Under the pieces are notes generated by a model. It saw nothing but the letters and a program-made list of their open reading frames with translations, was not told the DNA's origin and did not search any database. From a virus, in IMG/VR virus record IMGVR_UViG_3300044695_003736, positions 1 through 35,297 of that record: DNA of 35,297 bases; one strand, written 5' to 3'. The position numbers and the translations under genes are program-made. Below are positions 27,310-35,251 of this stretch, one piece after another. Position 1 is the stretch's first letter. Every line of letters begins with the position of its first letter.

Positions 27310-27897
27310 ATGAATAGAAAAGCATTTGTAATATCAGATGTGTTAAGTGAAAATGAGTTCCAGATAGGAAAAGAATATTTTATTAATTACTCACTAACAA
27401 GCAACAATGCATTAGATCAAGACGGTAGATGGCTTATAGGAAATGATGATCCGATGGTAAAGAAATATCATGAAATGCTTGTTCCACTTGCAAAAAAAGT
27501 TTTTAACAGCGAAACACTTTTGCCAACAAATGCGTTATTTGCAGAGTATACGTCTAAAGGATCTAAACTTGGTAAACATTTTGATGCTAATGCATGCACT
27601 TATACCATAGATCTTTGTTTTTATGAAAGTCATTCTTGGCCGCTTTTTGTTGAGGGAGAGCCATTTTTTTATAATGAAAATCAGGCAGTTTGTTTTTTTG
27701 GTGAAGAGCAAGAACATTGGCGTGAAGTTCTTAATGAAGAAAATATAAAGATTGGTGTTGCGTACTTTCATTATGTAGAGCCCGACCATTGGTTTTTTAC
27801 AAAGGGTCCAGGGTATGTAGAAGAAATAAGAAATGATTACAGATCAAGAGGATATACATATAATCGTATAAATAATACTGGAATGGCCCCACTTTAA
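27310..27897 (+). CDS. 2OG-Fe(II) oxygenase-fold protein, paralogue of 6084
   Basis: A 195-residue protein from the ATG at 27310, just after the preceding stop (an in-frame TTG at 27295 is less likely). His90-Phe-Asp92 ('LGKHFDANA') and 'EEQEHWREV' with His136 and Arg138 match the protein at 6084. The N-terminal half is helical. It belongs to the same transcription unit as GT61, which links hydroxylation and glycosylation. Confidence 0.78.
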   Translation: MNRKAFVISDVLSENEFQIGKEYFINYSLTSNNALDQDGRWLIGNDDPMVKKYHEMLVPLAKKVFNSETLLPTNALFAEYTSKGSKLGKHFDANACTYTIDLCFYESHSWPLFVEGEPFFYNENQAVCFFGEEQEHWREVLNEENIKIGVAYFHYVEPDHWFFTKGPGYVEEIRNDYRSRGYTYNRINNTGMAPL

Positions 27898-27898
27898 T

Positions 27899-28798
27899 AT
27901 GAAAATCGAAGAAAGCAAATTCCTTAATTTTGACTTTAATAATTTAATTATTCATAATCTAGAAATTGTAAATGGATCAGATGTAGTAAAATATAGTGGA
28001 CAAGTTTATTTGTTTCCAATGTTTATGGCTTATGGCCACTCTTTAATGGATGTTTATGCACATTATAAAATTTTAAAGTTAAAATACCCAAACTTAAGAC
28101 CAGTTTGTTTTGAAGACTCTAGCAGGGGATGGTTGGCATCAAAAAACAATATATCAGAAGACTTAATGGAAGTTCTTGATGAAATAGAGATTATAGATAT
28201 TTCTAAAAATACTTACATTTTTGAAGAAATTATAGCATTTTTTGATCTGTCAAAAACATTGCCAATTGATCACTATGTTCCGTTTTGCGATTGCTATATG
28301 GGAACAGAAAAGTGTGGAACAAGCGAGTGGTTTAAGTACAACTATTTGGCAATAGATATAATAAGAGAAGATTTTAAAAAATATATGCAGCCAACAAGAT
28401 TTAGAAAAATATTTATTTCAAGAGAAAAATATAATCAAAAATATTTACGAACAATTGACGACTATGAATCAAAAAAAAGATATTACAAAGATGAAAAACA
28501 ATTAGAAGATTTTCTAAAGTCTAAAGGCTATGAAATTGTTTATGCTGAAGACTACGGTTTAAAAGATCAGATAAAACTATTTAGTGAAGCAAAGGTTATA
28601 GCAAGTATTTCTGGAGCAGGACTTTTTAATTTAATCTGGGCAGACAAAACAACAAAAGTGTTAGAGATAATGGCTAACCCATTGTATAGATATCATTTTA
28701 AAGAGTTTGGTGAGCACGTAGGGGTAGACTACATTAAGATAGACTGCAGAGAAAAGTCTTTTGAGTATCTGGTAGAACAACTAAGGGAGAAAGCATGA
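27899..28798 (+). CDS. GT61 family glycosyltransferase (DUF563-like)
   Basis: A 299-residue protein. 'AYGHSLMDVYAHY' at 44-56 and 'KIFISREKYNQKYLR' at 170-184 match the N- and C-terminal lobes. 'EIVYAEDYGLKDQIKLFSEAKVIASISGAGLFNLIWAD' (212-249) is the nucleotide-sugar-binding signature of the DUF563/GT61 group (usually hGAGLxN). These enzymes add sugars, often to O-glycans. The acceptor here is unknown; the neighbouring Thr/Pro-rich fibre is the obvious candidate. Four-base overlap with the next gene. Confidence 0.85.
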   Translation: MKIEESKFLNFDFNNLIIHNLEIVNGSDVVKYSGQVYLFPMFMAYGHSLMDVYAHYKILKLKYPNLRPVCFEDSSRGWLASKNNISEDLMEVLDEIEIIDISKNTYIFEEIIAFFDLSKTLPIDHYVPFCDCYMGTEKCGTSEWFKYNYLAIDIIREDFKKYMQPTRFRKIFISREKYNQKYLRTIDDYESKKRYYKDEKQLEDFLKSKGYEIVYAEDYGLKDQIKLFSEAKVIASISGAGLFNLIWADKTTKVLEIMANPLYRYHFKEFGEHVGVDYIKIDCREKSFEYLVEQLREKA

Positions 28799-29379
28799 CA
28801 GATTCGCTCATTGACCTGGAACTAATACAACAGGCAATAGAAGAAAAAAAAATTCACGTATTTAAGAATCCATTTCCAAGTCTTCCGTCTTGGGACACCA
28901 TCCTTGATGTTATAGGAAAATATGTTGAAGAAGATACAACAAAATATCCAGATACGTCTTATTTAGACAGAGATAATCTTGATAGTGAGTATTTAAGTTT
29001 TAAGTTAAAGTGCAGATTTTGGTCAAGACTTGCATTTCAACTTAATGATCCAGAAGACCCATACATGAAAATAATACCAGAACTAAATCCAGTTACAGAG
29101 TTTGGGTTATCACTGTATGGAAAAGATATTTACACAAATAACTTTGGGCTTGTAACATTTATGAAAAATAAAGGCGCTGTAGGAAATAAACATCATGACT
29201 TAGTAGATCAGTTTCAGTGGGTAGTAAAAGGAGAAATGATCTGGCGCACTGGAGAAAATTTAGAAAATGAAACACATGTTGTTGAGGGTGATTTTGTTTT
29301 TGTGCCAAAACTATTGGTTCATGAAGTGGAAACATTTAAAGCGCCTCGTGCATGCATTAACTTAGCGATTAGGAACTAA
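28795..29379 (+). CDS. Cupin/JmjC-type metal-binding protein
   Basis: A 194-residue protein. 'KHHDLVDQFQWVVKGEMIWR' (132-151) gives His133, His134 and Asp135 before a cupin strand. 'HVVEGDFVFVPKLLVHEVETF' provides the distal His176. This is the cupin or JmjC-like layout, probably iron-binding. No 2OG-binding residue can be assigned. Co-translated with GT61 by an ATGA overlap. Confidence 0.7.
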   Translation: MTDSLIDLELIQQAIEEKKIHVFKNPFPSLPSWDTILDVIGKYVEEDTTKYPDTSYLDRDNLDSEYLSFKLKCRFWSRLAFQLNDPEDPYMKIIPELNPVTEFGLSLYGKDIYTNNFGLVTFMKNKGAVGNKHHDLVDQFQWVVKGEMIWRTGENLENETHVVEGDFVFVPKLLVHEVETFKAPRACINLAIRN

Positions 29380-29380
29380 A

Positions 29381-29947
29381 ATGCTTAATGCTAAAGTTAT
29401 TAAAAACTTTATATCTAAAGAGGATTGCAAATATTTAATTGATCTGTCAAACTCACTAAATGTTTGGGAAAATGCTGGCGATCCTTTTTGGGATAATAGA
29501 GTTATAAATTATGAGTCAGTTTTAAAATTTGATAAAAATGCTGCATCTATTATGATGAATGCAAACATTGGGTGTAGAAATATTATTAAAAATAGTTATG
29601 CTTTAAATTTTGATGTATATTCTGACACATTGCAAATAGTTAGATGGTTTCCAGGAATGGAGCAAGGCCCTCATGCAGATGACATGACAAACTCAGATGT
29701 CAAGGGACTTGATCATAGGGCATTTGGATCAATAATTTATTTAAATGATAACTATAGGGGTGGCCACACATACTATCCCAACTTTAATAAAGAAGTAATT
29801 CCAGAAACTGGGTCCCTTGCAATTCATCCAGGGGATCCAGAACATCTACACGGAGTAACAAAAGTAGAAGATGGAATGAGATATACAATTGTATCATTTT
29901 GGACTTTTGAAAAGGAGAAGAGCCGTGAATGGCCAATACCTGAATAA
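29381..29947 (+). CDS. 2OG-Fe(II) oxygenase (prolyl-4-hydroxylase-like)
   Basis: A 188-residue protein with the full catalytic set: 'IVRWFPGMEQGPHADDM' with His98-Ala-Asp100, 'IIYLNDNYRGGHTYYP' at 118-133, distal His157 ('HLHGVTKVEDGMRY') and Arg167. Same type as 18457. Starts one base after the cupin stop; its end overlaps the next gene. It is the best candidate for hydroxylating prolines of the fibres in this block. Confidence 0.88.
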   Translation: MLNAKVIKNFISKEDCKYLIDLSNSLNVWENAGDPFWDNRVINYESVLKFDKNAASIMMNANIGCRNIIKNSYALNFDVYSDTLQIVRWFPGMEQGPHADDMTNSDVKGLDHRAFGSIIYLNDNYRGGHTYYPNFNKEVIPETGSLAIHPGDPEHLHGVTKVEDGMRYTIVSFWTFEKEKSREWPIPE

Positions 29948-30677
29948 TCCTGGTTACGAAGTTCCAGACAACACGATATTAATTGTTCCTCATAATCTTG
30001 AGAGTGATGGGTTTTATAAAGAAGTTATTTTGCCATTAAAAGGAGAAAGCAAAAGAGATTGGTTTACTTCACACTTCTACTATTGCCTTCCTTTGAATAT
30101 TGGAAATCAGTATGGGTTTTTAATACAGTCTTTAAGAGATTTTGAAATAATATGGGATGGGTCAGCATCAGACCCAGTTATAACATTTTTAAATTCAGAT
30201 AATGAAAACAAGCAATTCATTACTGGTGGTTTTGGTAGTGGAATTGTTACAGTTCAAAATTCTTTTGCAATTAAAACTCCTATAGGTGTAAATGTCATGA
30301 CCATACAGCCACCAAACATGTTTGTTCCTGGCTGCATAGCAATGACAGGGGTTATTGAAACAGATAACATAAAAAGAGACTTTACGTTTAATATTAAAAT
30401 GACTGTTCCAAACCTTAAGGTTGTTGTAAAAAAGGGAGATCCTTTGGGAGCCTTTATACCAATCAAAAGACATTATGTTGATCAGTTTGAGGTTAAACTT
30501 ATTGATGAGTTTTTTTCTAAAGAAGTTCATAAAAATGAAATAGATGAGCAGGCCAGACTAAGTCACGAAAGAAATACGGTAGACTTAGAAAGGCCTCATC
30601 AATCTGGAAGAAGATATTTTAAAGGTATAAATACTGACGGAACTGAATACCCAGAACATCAAAGAAAACTTACTTAG
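29925..30677 (+). CDS. DUF6065-like protein
   Basis: A 250-residue protein. I prefer the GTG at 29925 because AAGGAG lies seven bases upstream; a frame opening earlier (29889) has none. 'HFYYCLPLNIGNQYGFLI' and 'WDGSASDPVI' in the first half, then 'FGSGIVTVQNSFAIKTPIGVN' and 'PLGAFIPIKRHYV', look like the DUF6065 family, which often sits beside oxygenase and sugar genes. Function unknown. Converges with the lysozyme gene (8-base overlap of stops). Confidence 0.65.
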   Translation: MNGQYLNNPGYEVPDNTILIVPHNLESDGFYKEVILPLKGESKRDWFTSHFYYCLPLNIGNQYGFLIQSLRDFEIIWDGSASDPVITFLNSDNENKQFITGGFGSGIVTVQNSFAIKTPIGVNVMTIQPPNMFVPGCIAMTGVIETDNIKRDFTFNIKMTVPNLKVVVKKGDPLGAFIPIKRHYVDQFEVKLIDEFFSKEVHKNEIDEQARLSHERNTVDLERPHQSGRRYFKGINTDGTEYPEHQRKLT

Positions 30678-31233
30678 GGAACTTTGACATCCAGGACTTA
30701 GTTCTTGGAGTCATACCCTTCCAGGCAATCCAGTTTTCTCCACCTTTGCTCATGTGGTATGCAATCTGTGCATTCAGTACTGGATTAAAAAGTTCAGCAT
30801 TTGAAGATAACTCAAACTTGTCTCTGCGGTCAGGACCAAGGGAGTCAATCATATTAATCTGGAATATTCCATATGAGGAGTCTCCAGTGCTTTCGTTTCC
30901 ATTAAAAGCAAATGGACGACCATTAGACTCTTTCTTTGCTACAGCCCAAGCCTCAACAAGGTTTTGACCTTTGAAGCCAACTAGGGATAGCATCTTCTTT
31001 AGTTCTAAATCTGTAAGAGATGTCTTGTTTGCATACCTCTCCAACATTTCTTCCTTAGAAACCAAAAAAACCTCTTTCGAGGTTGTGTCCGATTCCTGAG
31101 CCTGTTCAAGGCTAAGGTTATTTTTTGTACTTAGTTCTGGGGTAGCATTAGCAGCATTAGAAAATACACTGACAAGTGCTACGATACTGAGTGTGCTAAT
31201 GATCTCTTTGTTTCTTTCGATAAATTTAATCAT
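30670..31233 (-). CDS. Secreted lysozyme-like muramidase / transglycosylase
   Basis: A 187-residue protein. Start at 31233 with a perfect AAGGAGG eight bases upstream (an earlier frame at 31290 is not needed). Signal peptide at 1-30 with hydrophobic core 'IISTLSIVALVSVF' and a likely cut after 'NAANA'. The SLT/lysozyme domain has catalytic Glu102 ('AVAKKESNGRP'), 'SSYGIFQIN' at 119-127 and 'NPVLNAQIAYHM'. It cuts peptidoglycan, either for lysis or at entry. Being exported by a signal peptide, it may be SAR-free and host Sec-dependent. Confidence 0.85.
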   Translation of the reverse strand: MIKFIERNKEIISTLSIVALVSVFSNAANATPELSTKNNLSLEQAQESDTTSKEVFLVSKEEMLERYANKTSLTDLELKKMLSLVGFKGQNLVEAWAVAKKESNGRPFAFNGNESTGDSSYGIFQINMIDSLGPDRRDKFELSSNAELFNPVLNAQIAYHMSKGGENWIAWKGMTPRTKSWMSKFPK

Positions 31234-31254
31234 AGTTTCCTCCTTAGAAAACAA

Positions 31255-31274
31255 TAACACCCTGGTAGGTGTTA
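31255..31274 (-). other. Stem-loop at the 5' end of the lysozyme mRNA
   Basis: TAACACC and GGTGTTA (7 bp, 6-base loop) starting exactly at the predicted +1 (31274). It lies between the promoter and the ribosome site and may stabilise the mRNA or tune lysis timing. Confidence 0.55.
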
Positions 31275-31280
31275 CTACCA

Positions 31281-31309
31281 AGTATAGCATGAGATTTTTC
31301 TAAAATCAA
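31281..31309 (-). promoter_or_regulatory. Promoter TTGATT-N17-TATACT for lysozyme
   Basis: TTGATT (31309-31304), 17-base spacer, TGC-extended TATACT (31286-31281). Confidence 0.8.
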
Positions 31310-31322
31310 CCTTACAGGGTGG

Positions 31323-31335
31323 TATAATAAATATT
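31323..31335 (+). promoter_or_regulatory. TATAAT promoter, near-leaderless
   Basis: GTGG-TATAAT at 31323-31328, seven bases to the ATG at 31336. Confidence 0.7.
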
Positions 31336-31878
31336 ATGCCACAATACGCATCTAACTATCCTAATTCACTTTCATATCCGATTGCATCAGATCCAGTCAA
31401 TGTGCACGGAGATTTTAAGGTATTGGTAGATGCTTTAAATAATATTTTGCCACCCCTAGGAATGACTAGTGTTTCTTCTAAGGTTAAAAACAATTCTGGA
31501 GTGTCTTTGGTTGCTGGAACTCCCGTTTTTATTTCTGGTAGCGTTTCTGGTTTGCCAACGGTAGAAAAATATAACCCATCCAGCCCTACACATAACCCAG
31601 ATGTTCCAATCCTTGGAATAGTACAAACTACTATATTAAATAATAACGAAGGTGTTGTAGTCGTATCTGGTGTTTTACAAATAAATCTTACAGGGATTGC
31701 ACAAACTGTTGGTGCAAAAATTTATGTTGATGATAGTGGAAATCTTGTTCAGGGTCGTCCTTCAAGTGGACCAGCAAGATATGTTGCAGTTGCTGCAGTT
31801 TTAGGAGCACAAGGTTTGTTAATAGTTCAAGCAAAAGGAAACGGTACTTGGGGTGCACTCAAGGACGGTTTGTCGTGA
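31336..31878 (+). CDS. Structural protein, tail/fibre associated
   Basis: A 180-residue beta-rich protein starting MPQYASNYPNS. The central part 'KNNSGVSLVAGTPVFISGSVSGLPTVEKYN' with 'ILGIVQTTILNNNEGVVVVSGVL' resembles decoration or fibre-stalk domains in phage baseplates. TGA stop at 31876-31878 is the TGn extension of the next promoter. Role inferred. Confidence 0.7.
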   Translation: MPQYASNYPNSLSYPIASDPVNVHGDFKVLVDALNNILPPLGMTSVSSKVKNNSGVSLVAGTPVFISGSVSGLPTVEKYNPSSPTHNPDVPILGIVQTTILNNNEGVVVVSGVLQINLTGIAQTVGAKIYVDDSGNLVQGRPSSGPARYVAVAAVLGAQGLLIVQAKGNGTWGALKDGLS

Positions 31879-31890
31879 TATAATAACATT
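31879..31890 (+). promoter_or_regulatory. TATAAT promoter, leaderless, abutting a stop codon
   Basis: TATAAT at 31879-31884 directly after the TGA stop; six bases to the ATG at 31891. Confidence 0.75.
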
Positions 31891-32280
31891 ATGGCTACCT
31901 TCAGAAACCAACCAACAGATTCGTATGCACTTGGTGCAGCACCACCAGAAATTAGGTGGACAGTTGTTCGTGGAGATTCAGCAGCATTTCGTGTTTATGT
32001 AACAAACGATGCAAGAGAGCCACTTTTTCTTGATGACTGGGAAGTTGCAATGGATATTTATCGTCCTTCAACTGATGAGGTCATTGTTTCTTTATCCCCT
32101 GAGCCAATTGAGTTTCAAGACACAGAAGGAAGTTTTACTGTAAACCTTACATCAGCACAATCAGAACTTCTTGAGACAGGAGATATCTTCGACATACAAC
32201 TCACAGAACTTCTATCAGAAGCCAGAGTTTGGACGGTAGCCAAAGGGTCAATGGTTATTATTGAAGATGTAACACAGTAA
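31891..32280 (+). CDS. Tail/fibre structural protein (LtfC-like), paralogue of 22089
   Basis: A 129-residue protein starting MATFRNQPTDS. 'IRWTVVRGDSAAFRVYVTND' aligns with the 22089 protein, as do 'FDIQLTELL' and 'WTVAKGSMVII' near the end. Beta-sandwich type; role in tail or fibre assembly is inferred. Overlaps the next start by one base (TAATG). Confidence 0.75.
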   Translation: MATFRNQPTDSYALGAAPPEIRWTVVRGDSAAFRVYVTNDAREPLFLDDWEVAMDIYRPSTDEVIVSLSPEPIEFQDTEGSFTVNLTSAQSELLETGDIFDIQLTELLSEARVWTVAKGSMVIIEDVTQ

Positions 32281-32486
32281 TGCCAACACATCAATTAGCA
32301 CATGCACAGATAACAGATCTTGATTTAAGACGAATTAGAATAGACCATATTCAACCAAAAGCACGAGTTCATGAGGTTTTGCCATTTAGAGTTCAGTTTA
32401 TTAACGTAAGCGTCTTTGGATATTCTAAGACTAATCCACCTCCTATCCCCTTGCAGATTATTGGCTACAGCAACTATCTTTTGTAA
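32280..32486 (+). CDS. Small hypothetical structural-region protein
   Basis: A 68-residue protein starting MPTHQLAHAQI. Basic, with 'RIRIDHIQPKARVHEVLPFRV' and a Pro-rich middle before 'IIGYSNYLL'. Co-translated with the gene before. Function unknown. Confidence 0.65.
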   Translation: MPTHQLAHAQITDLDLRRIRIDHIQPKARVHEVLPFRVQFINVSVFGYSKTNPPPIPLQIIGYSNYLL

Positions 32487-32509
32487 TAATATTATTTAAA
32501 AAGAGGGGT

Positions 32510-32521
32510 TATAATTACCAC
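32510..32521 (+). promoter_or_regulatory. TATAAT promoter, leaderless
   Basis: GGGGT-TATAAT, box at 32510-32515, six bases to the ATG at 32522. The same GGGGTTATAAT is repeated near 35253. Confidence 0.75.
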
Positions 32522-32968
32522 ATGGCCAAAGTATCAATTCCAGCAGTTAAGAGTCTATTTCAAACTGGAGATAGACCAACTCAAGAAAACTATGAAGATT
32601 TAATCGATACCGCTTCCGCTCAAGCAACAGACTTGGGTTCAGCAGGTAACAATGAAAACACAATCACTGGTATTGAGAACGTAACTGTTGTTGATAACTT
32701 TGATGCTACAGTTTGGCGTATGGTCAAGTATATTGTTTCAATATCAAAGACCACTGCAGGGGACAACAAGTTCTATGCAACCGAACTAACAATTCTCGTT
32801 GACGGTACAAATGTAAATGTCAGCGAATACGGAACAATCGACAATGATGGGAATATTGGCACCATTAATGTCTCTCGCACTGGAAATACCGTGGCCTTAA
32901 CAGTCACTCCAGATCCTGCGATCAAGCCAGTCACCGTACGATATGCTCGTATGGGACTTAAGGCATAA
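32522..32968 (+). CDS. Fibre base or tail protein
   Basis: A 148-residue protein starting MAKVSIPAVKS. 'LFQTGDRPTQENYEDLIDTASAQATDLGS' resembles the N-terminal attachment of phage fibres and of the 2165 fibre ('[13 protein letters not shown]'). The C-terminal part is beta-type with 'VSEYGTIDNDGNIGTINVSRTGNTVALTV', which is echoed at the end of the 589-residue fibre ('VTEYGIVGTNG'). Likely a fibre component. Confidence 0.75.
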   Translation: MAKVSIPAVKSLFQTGDRPTQENYEDLIDTASAQATDLGSAGNNENTITGIENVTVVDNFDATVWRMVKYIVSISKTTAGDNKFYATELTILVDGTNVNVSEYGTIDNDGNIGTINVSRTGNTVALTVTPDPAIKPVTVRYARMGLKA

Positions 32969-32985
32969 CTAAGGAGATATAAAAA

Positions 32986-34755
32986 ATGGCAACAGTAAAT
33001 AAAGATTTTAAGATTAAGAGTGGGCTCGTAGTTGAAGGTACAACAGGTACAATCAATGGTTTAGACATTCTTACAAAGAAGCAAGCAGACCAAGACTACA
33101 TTGTTAGTCTTATTGGCGGAACAGCCACATCTGCTAACACTGCAAACACAGTTGTAAAGCGTGATGCTGATGGCAACTTCGCTGCAGGAACAATCACAGC
33201 AAATTTAACTGGTAACGCAAGTACAGCAACAACACTTGCTACAGCAAGAACTATTGCTGGTCAATCATTTGACGGTAGTGCTAATGTTAGCATTGCACCA
33301 ACAGACCTAACAGGAGTAACTGCTACAGCAGCAGAAATTAATCTTCTTGATGGCGTAACAGCAACTACAGCAGAATTAAACATCCTTGACGGTGTAACTG
33401 CAAGTGCATCAGAACTTAATATTCTTGATGGCGTAACAGCATCTACAGCAGAACTTAACTTTGTTGACGGTGTAACTTCAGCAATTCAGGATCAGATTAA
33501 TGCTAAGGCACCATCTGCTTCACCTACATTTACAGGTACAGTTTCTGGTATTGACAAGACTATGGTTGGTCTTGGAAACGTAGATAACACTTCCGATGCA
33601 GACAAGCCAGTTTCAACTGCTACTCAAACAGCACTTGATCTAAAGGCTCCACTTGCATCACCTGCATTAACTGGAACACCTACTGCCCCAACAGCAGCAG
33701 CAGGTACAAACACTACACAGGTAGCAACAACAGCATTCGTAGGAACAGCAGTATCAAACCTTGTAGGTTCAGCACCAGAACTTTTGGATACACTTCAAGA
33801 GTTGGCTGCAGCAATAGATAATGATCCAGAAACAATCAATAACCTACAAAGTCTTGCAGCAGGAAAGCAAGATAACTTAACTGCTGGAGATAACATCAGT
33901 ATTGATGGATCAAGCGTAATTTCTGTAACTGGTCTAGATGCAGCAGATATTTCAGATTTCTCAACGGCAGCACTAGCAGCAACTTCAGCAGCATACGATG
34001 TTGCAGGCGCAGCAGCAGCAGCACAAGGTGCAGCAGAAGATTATGCAGATGCAAAGATCAGCGATGCATCTTCATCTGCTACAGACAAGGCTTGGTCAGC
34101 ATACAAGACAGCAACAGAAATTAGTCTTGCACAACAAGCAGCAACTGATGTAGCAAACAGCCTTACAACAGACGATGTAGCAGAAGGATCAGCACAGTAC
34201 TTCACAGATGCTCTTGCTAAGTCTTCAGCAGCAGATCTTTTGACTGGTGCTTCACTTACAAACATTACAATTACAGGAACAGGCGCAGGACTTACTATCA
34301 CCGCAGAAAACGGTGTAGCAGATTCTGATACTGATGACCTAACAGAAGGTTCAAACAACCTATACTTCACAGATGAAAGAGCAGTAGATGCACTTGATGG
34401 AACAACTCCAAACTTTGTAGCAGTTGAACTTGGAGAAATCTCTAAGAATGTTGCAGCAACAACAGTAGTTCCAGTAGCAGGTATAGCAACAGCATACTCA
34501 TGGCTAAAGGCGAACTACCGTTCAGCAGAGTTTCTTGTAAAGGTTGCTTATGGCGATCACACAGAAATCTCAAAGGTACTTTTAACTCTTGCTGCAAATG
34601 ATAACATTTCAGTAACAGAGTATGGAATTGTTGGAACAAATGGCTCAGGCTCATCATCAGTTTCAGCAGTAATCTCAGGTAACGATGTACAACTTCAGGT
34701 AACTACAACAAATAACACTTCAACAGTTTCAGTTGTTGGAACATTGCTTGCGTAA
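32986..34755 (+). CDS. Long tail fibre protein
   Basis: A 589-residue protein starting MATVNKDFKIK. Landmarks: 'GLVVEGTTGTINGLDIL', four copies of a 17-residue 'AELNILDGVTA'-type repeat (about 113-168), the fibre module '[20 protein letters not shown]' shared with 2165, 'APELLDTLQELAAAIDNDPETI', then Ala/Ser-rich helical sequence and a C-terminal 'VTEYGIVGTNG' domain related to the 32522 protein. AAGGAG ribosome site at 32972. Probably the main long side or central fibre. Confidence 0.88.
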   Translation: MATVNKDFKIKSGLVVEGTTGTINGLDILTKKQADQDYIVSLIGGTATSANTANTVVKRDADGNFAAGTITANLTGNASTATTLATARTIAGQSFDGSANVSIAPTDLTGVTATAAEINLLDGVTATTAELNILDGVTASASELNILDGVTASTAELNFVDGVTSAIQDQINAKAPSASPTFTGTVSGIDKTMVGLGNVDNTSDADKPVSTATQTALDLKAPLASPALTGTPTAPTAAAGTNTTQVATTAFVGTAVSNLVGSAPELLDTLQELAAAIDNDPETINNLQSLAAGKQDNLTAGDNISIDGSSVISVTGLDAADISDFSTAALAATSAAYDVAGAAAAAQGAAEDYADAKISDASSSATDKAWSAYKTATEISLAQQAATDVANSLTTDDVAEGSAQYFTDALAKSSAADLLTGASLTNITITGTGAGLTITAENGVADSDTDDLTEGSNNLYFTDERAVDALDGTTPNFVAVELGEISKNVAATTVVPVAGIATAYSWLKANYRSAEFLVKVAYGDHTEISKVLLTLAANDNISVTEYGIVGTNGSGSSSVSAVISGNDVQLQVTTTNNTSTVSVVGTLLA

Positions 34756-34790
34756 TAAAAAATAAAAATAGTTGGAAGAAGGAGTAGTAA

Positions 34791-35246
34791 ATGACAACAG
34801 TCGATAAAGACTTCAAGGTCAAGAATGGATTAGTCGTAGCAAACGGCGGTACATTCGGAGATGCAGTAACAGTAGGAGCACCAACTCTTGCTGGACACGC
34901 AGCAACTAAGGAGTATGTAGATTCATTAACAGGATCTATGTCTGTAGGCTCAACTGCTCCTTCTTCACCAACTAATGGAACACAGTGGTTAGACACTCTA
35001 ACAAACAGAGTTAATTTCTATTACAATGGAACTTGGTATACCCAAGCAACGATTGATGATACAAATAACCTACCACAGCACATTCACGATACCGCAATTG
35101 ATGGAACTGGTTTCATAGTATCTCAGTTCTATGAAGGTGGATCATTCAACAGCCCATTGGGTGTAGGTTTGGATGCAGGTGGACCCTCTACAACAGAGTG
35201 GACAGTTGTATTCGATGGCGGTAGTGTAGTAGATAACTTCAATTAA
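34791..35246 (+). CDS. Fibre protein, short relative of the long fibre
   Basis: A 151-residue protein starting MTTVDKDFKVKNGLVVANGG, whose N-terminus matches that of the long fibre directly upstream, so the two share an attachment domain. A central 'QWLDTLTNRVNFYYNGTWYTQ' looks like a fibre knob segment. AAGGAG ribosome site. Likely a fibre branch or assembly partner. Confidence 0.8.
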   Translation: MTTVDKDFKVKNGLVVANGGTFGDAVTVGAPTLAGHAATKEYVDSLTGSMSVGSTAPSSPTNGTQWLDTLTNRVNFYYNGTWYTQATIDDTNNLPQHIHDTAIDGTGFIVSQFYEGGSFNSPLGVGLDAGGPSTTEWTVVFDGGSVVDNFN

Positions 35247-35251
35247 AACAG

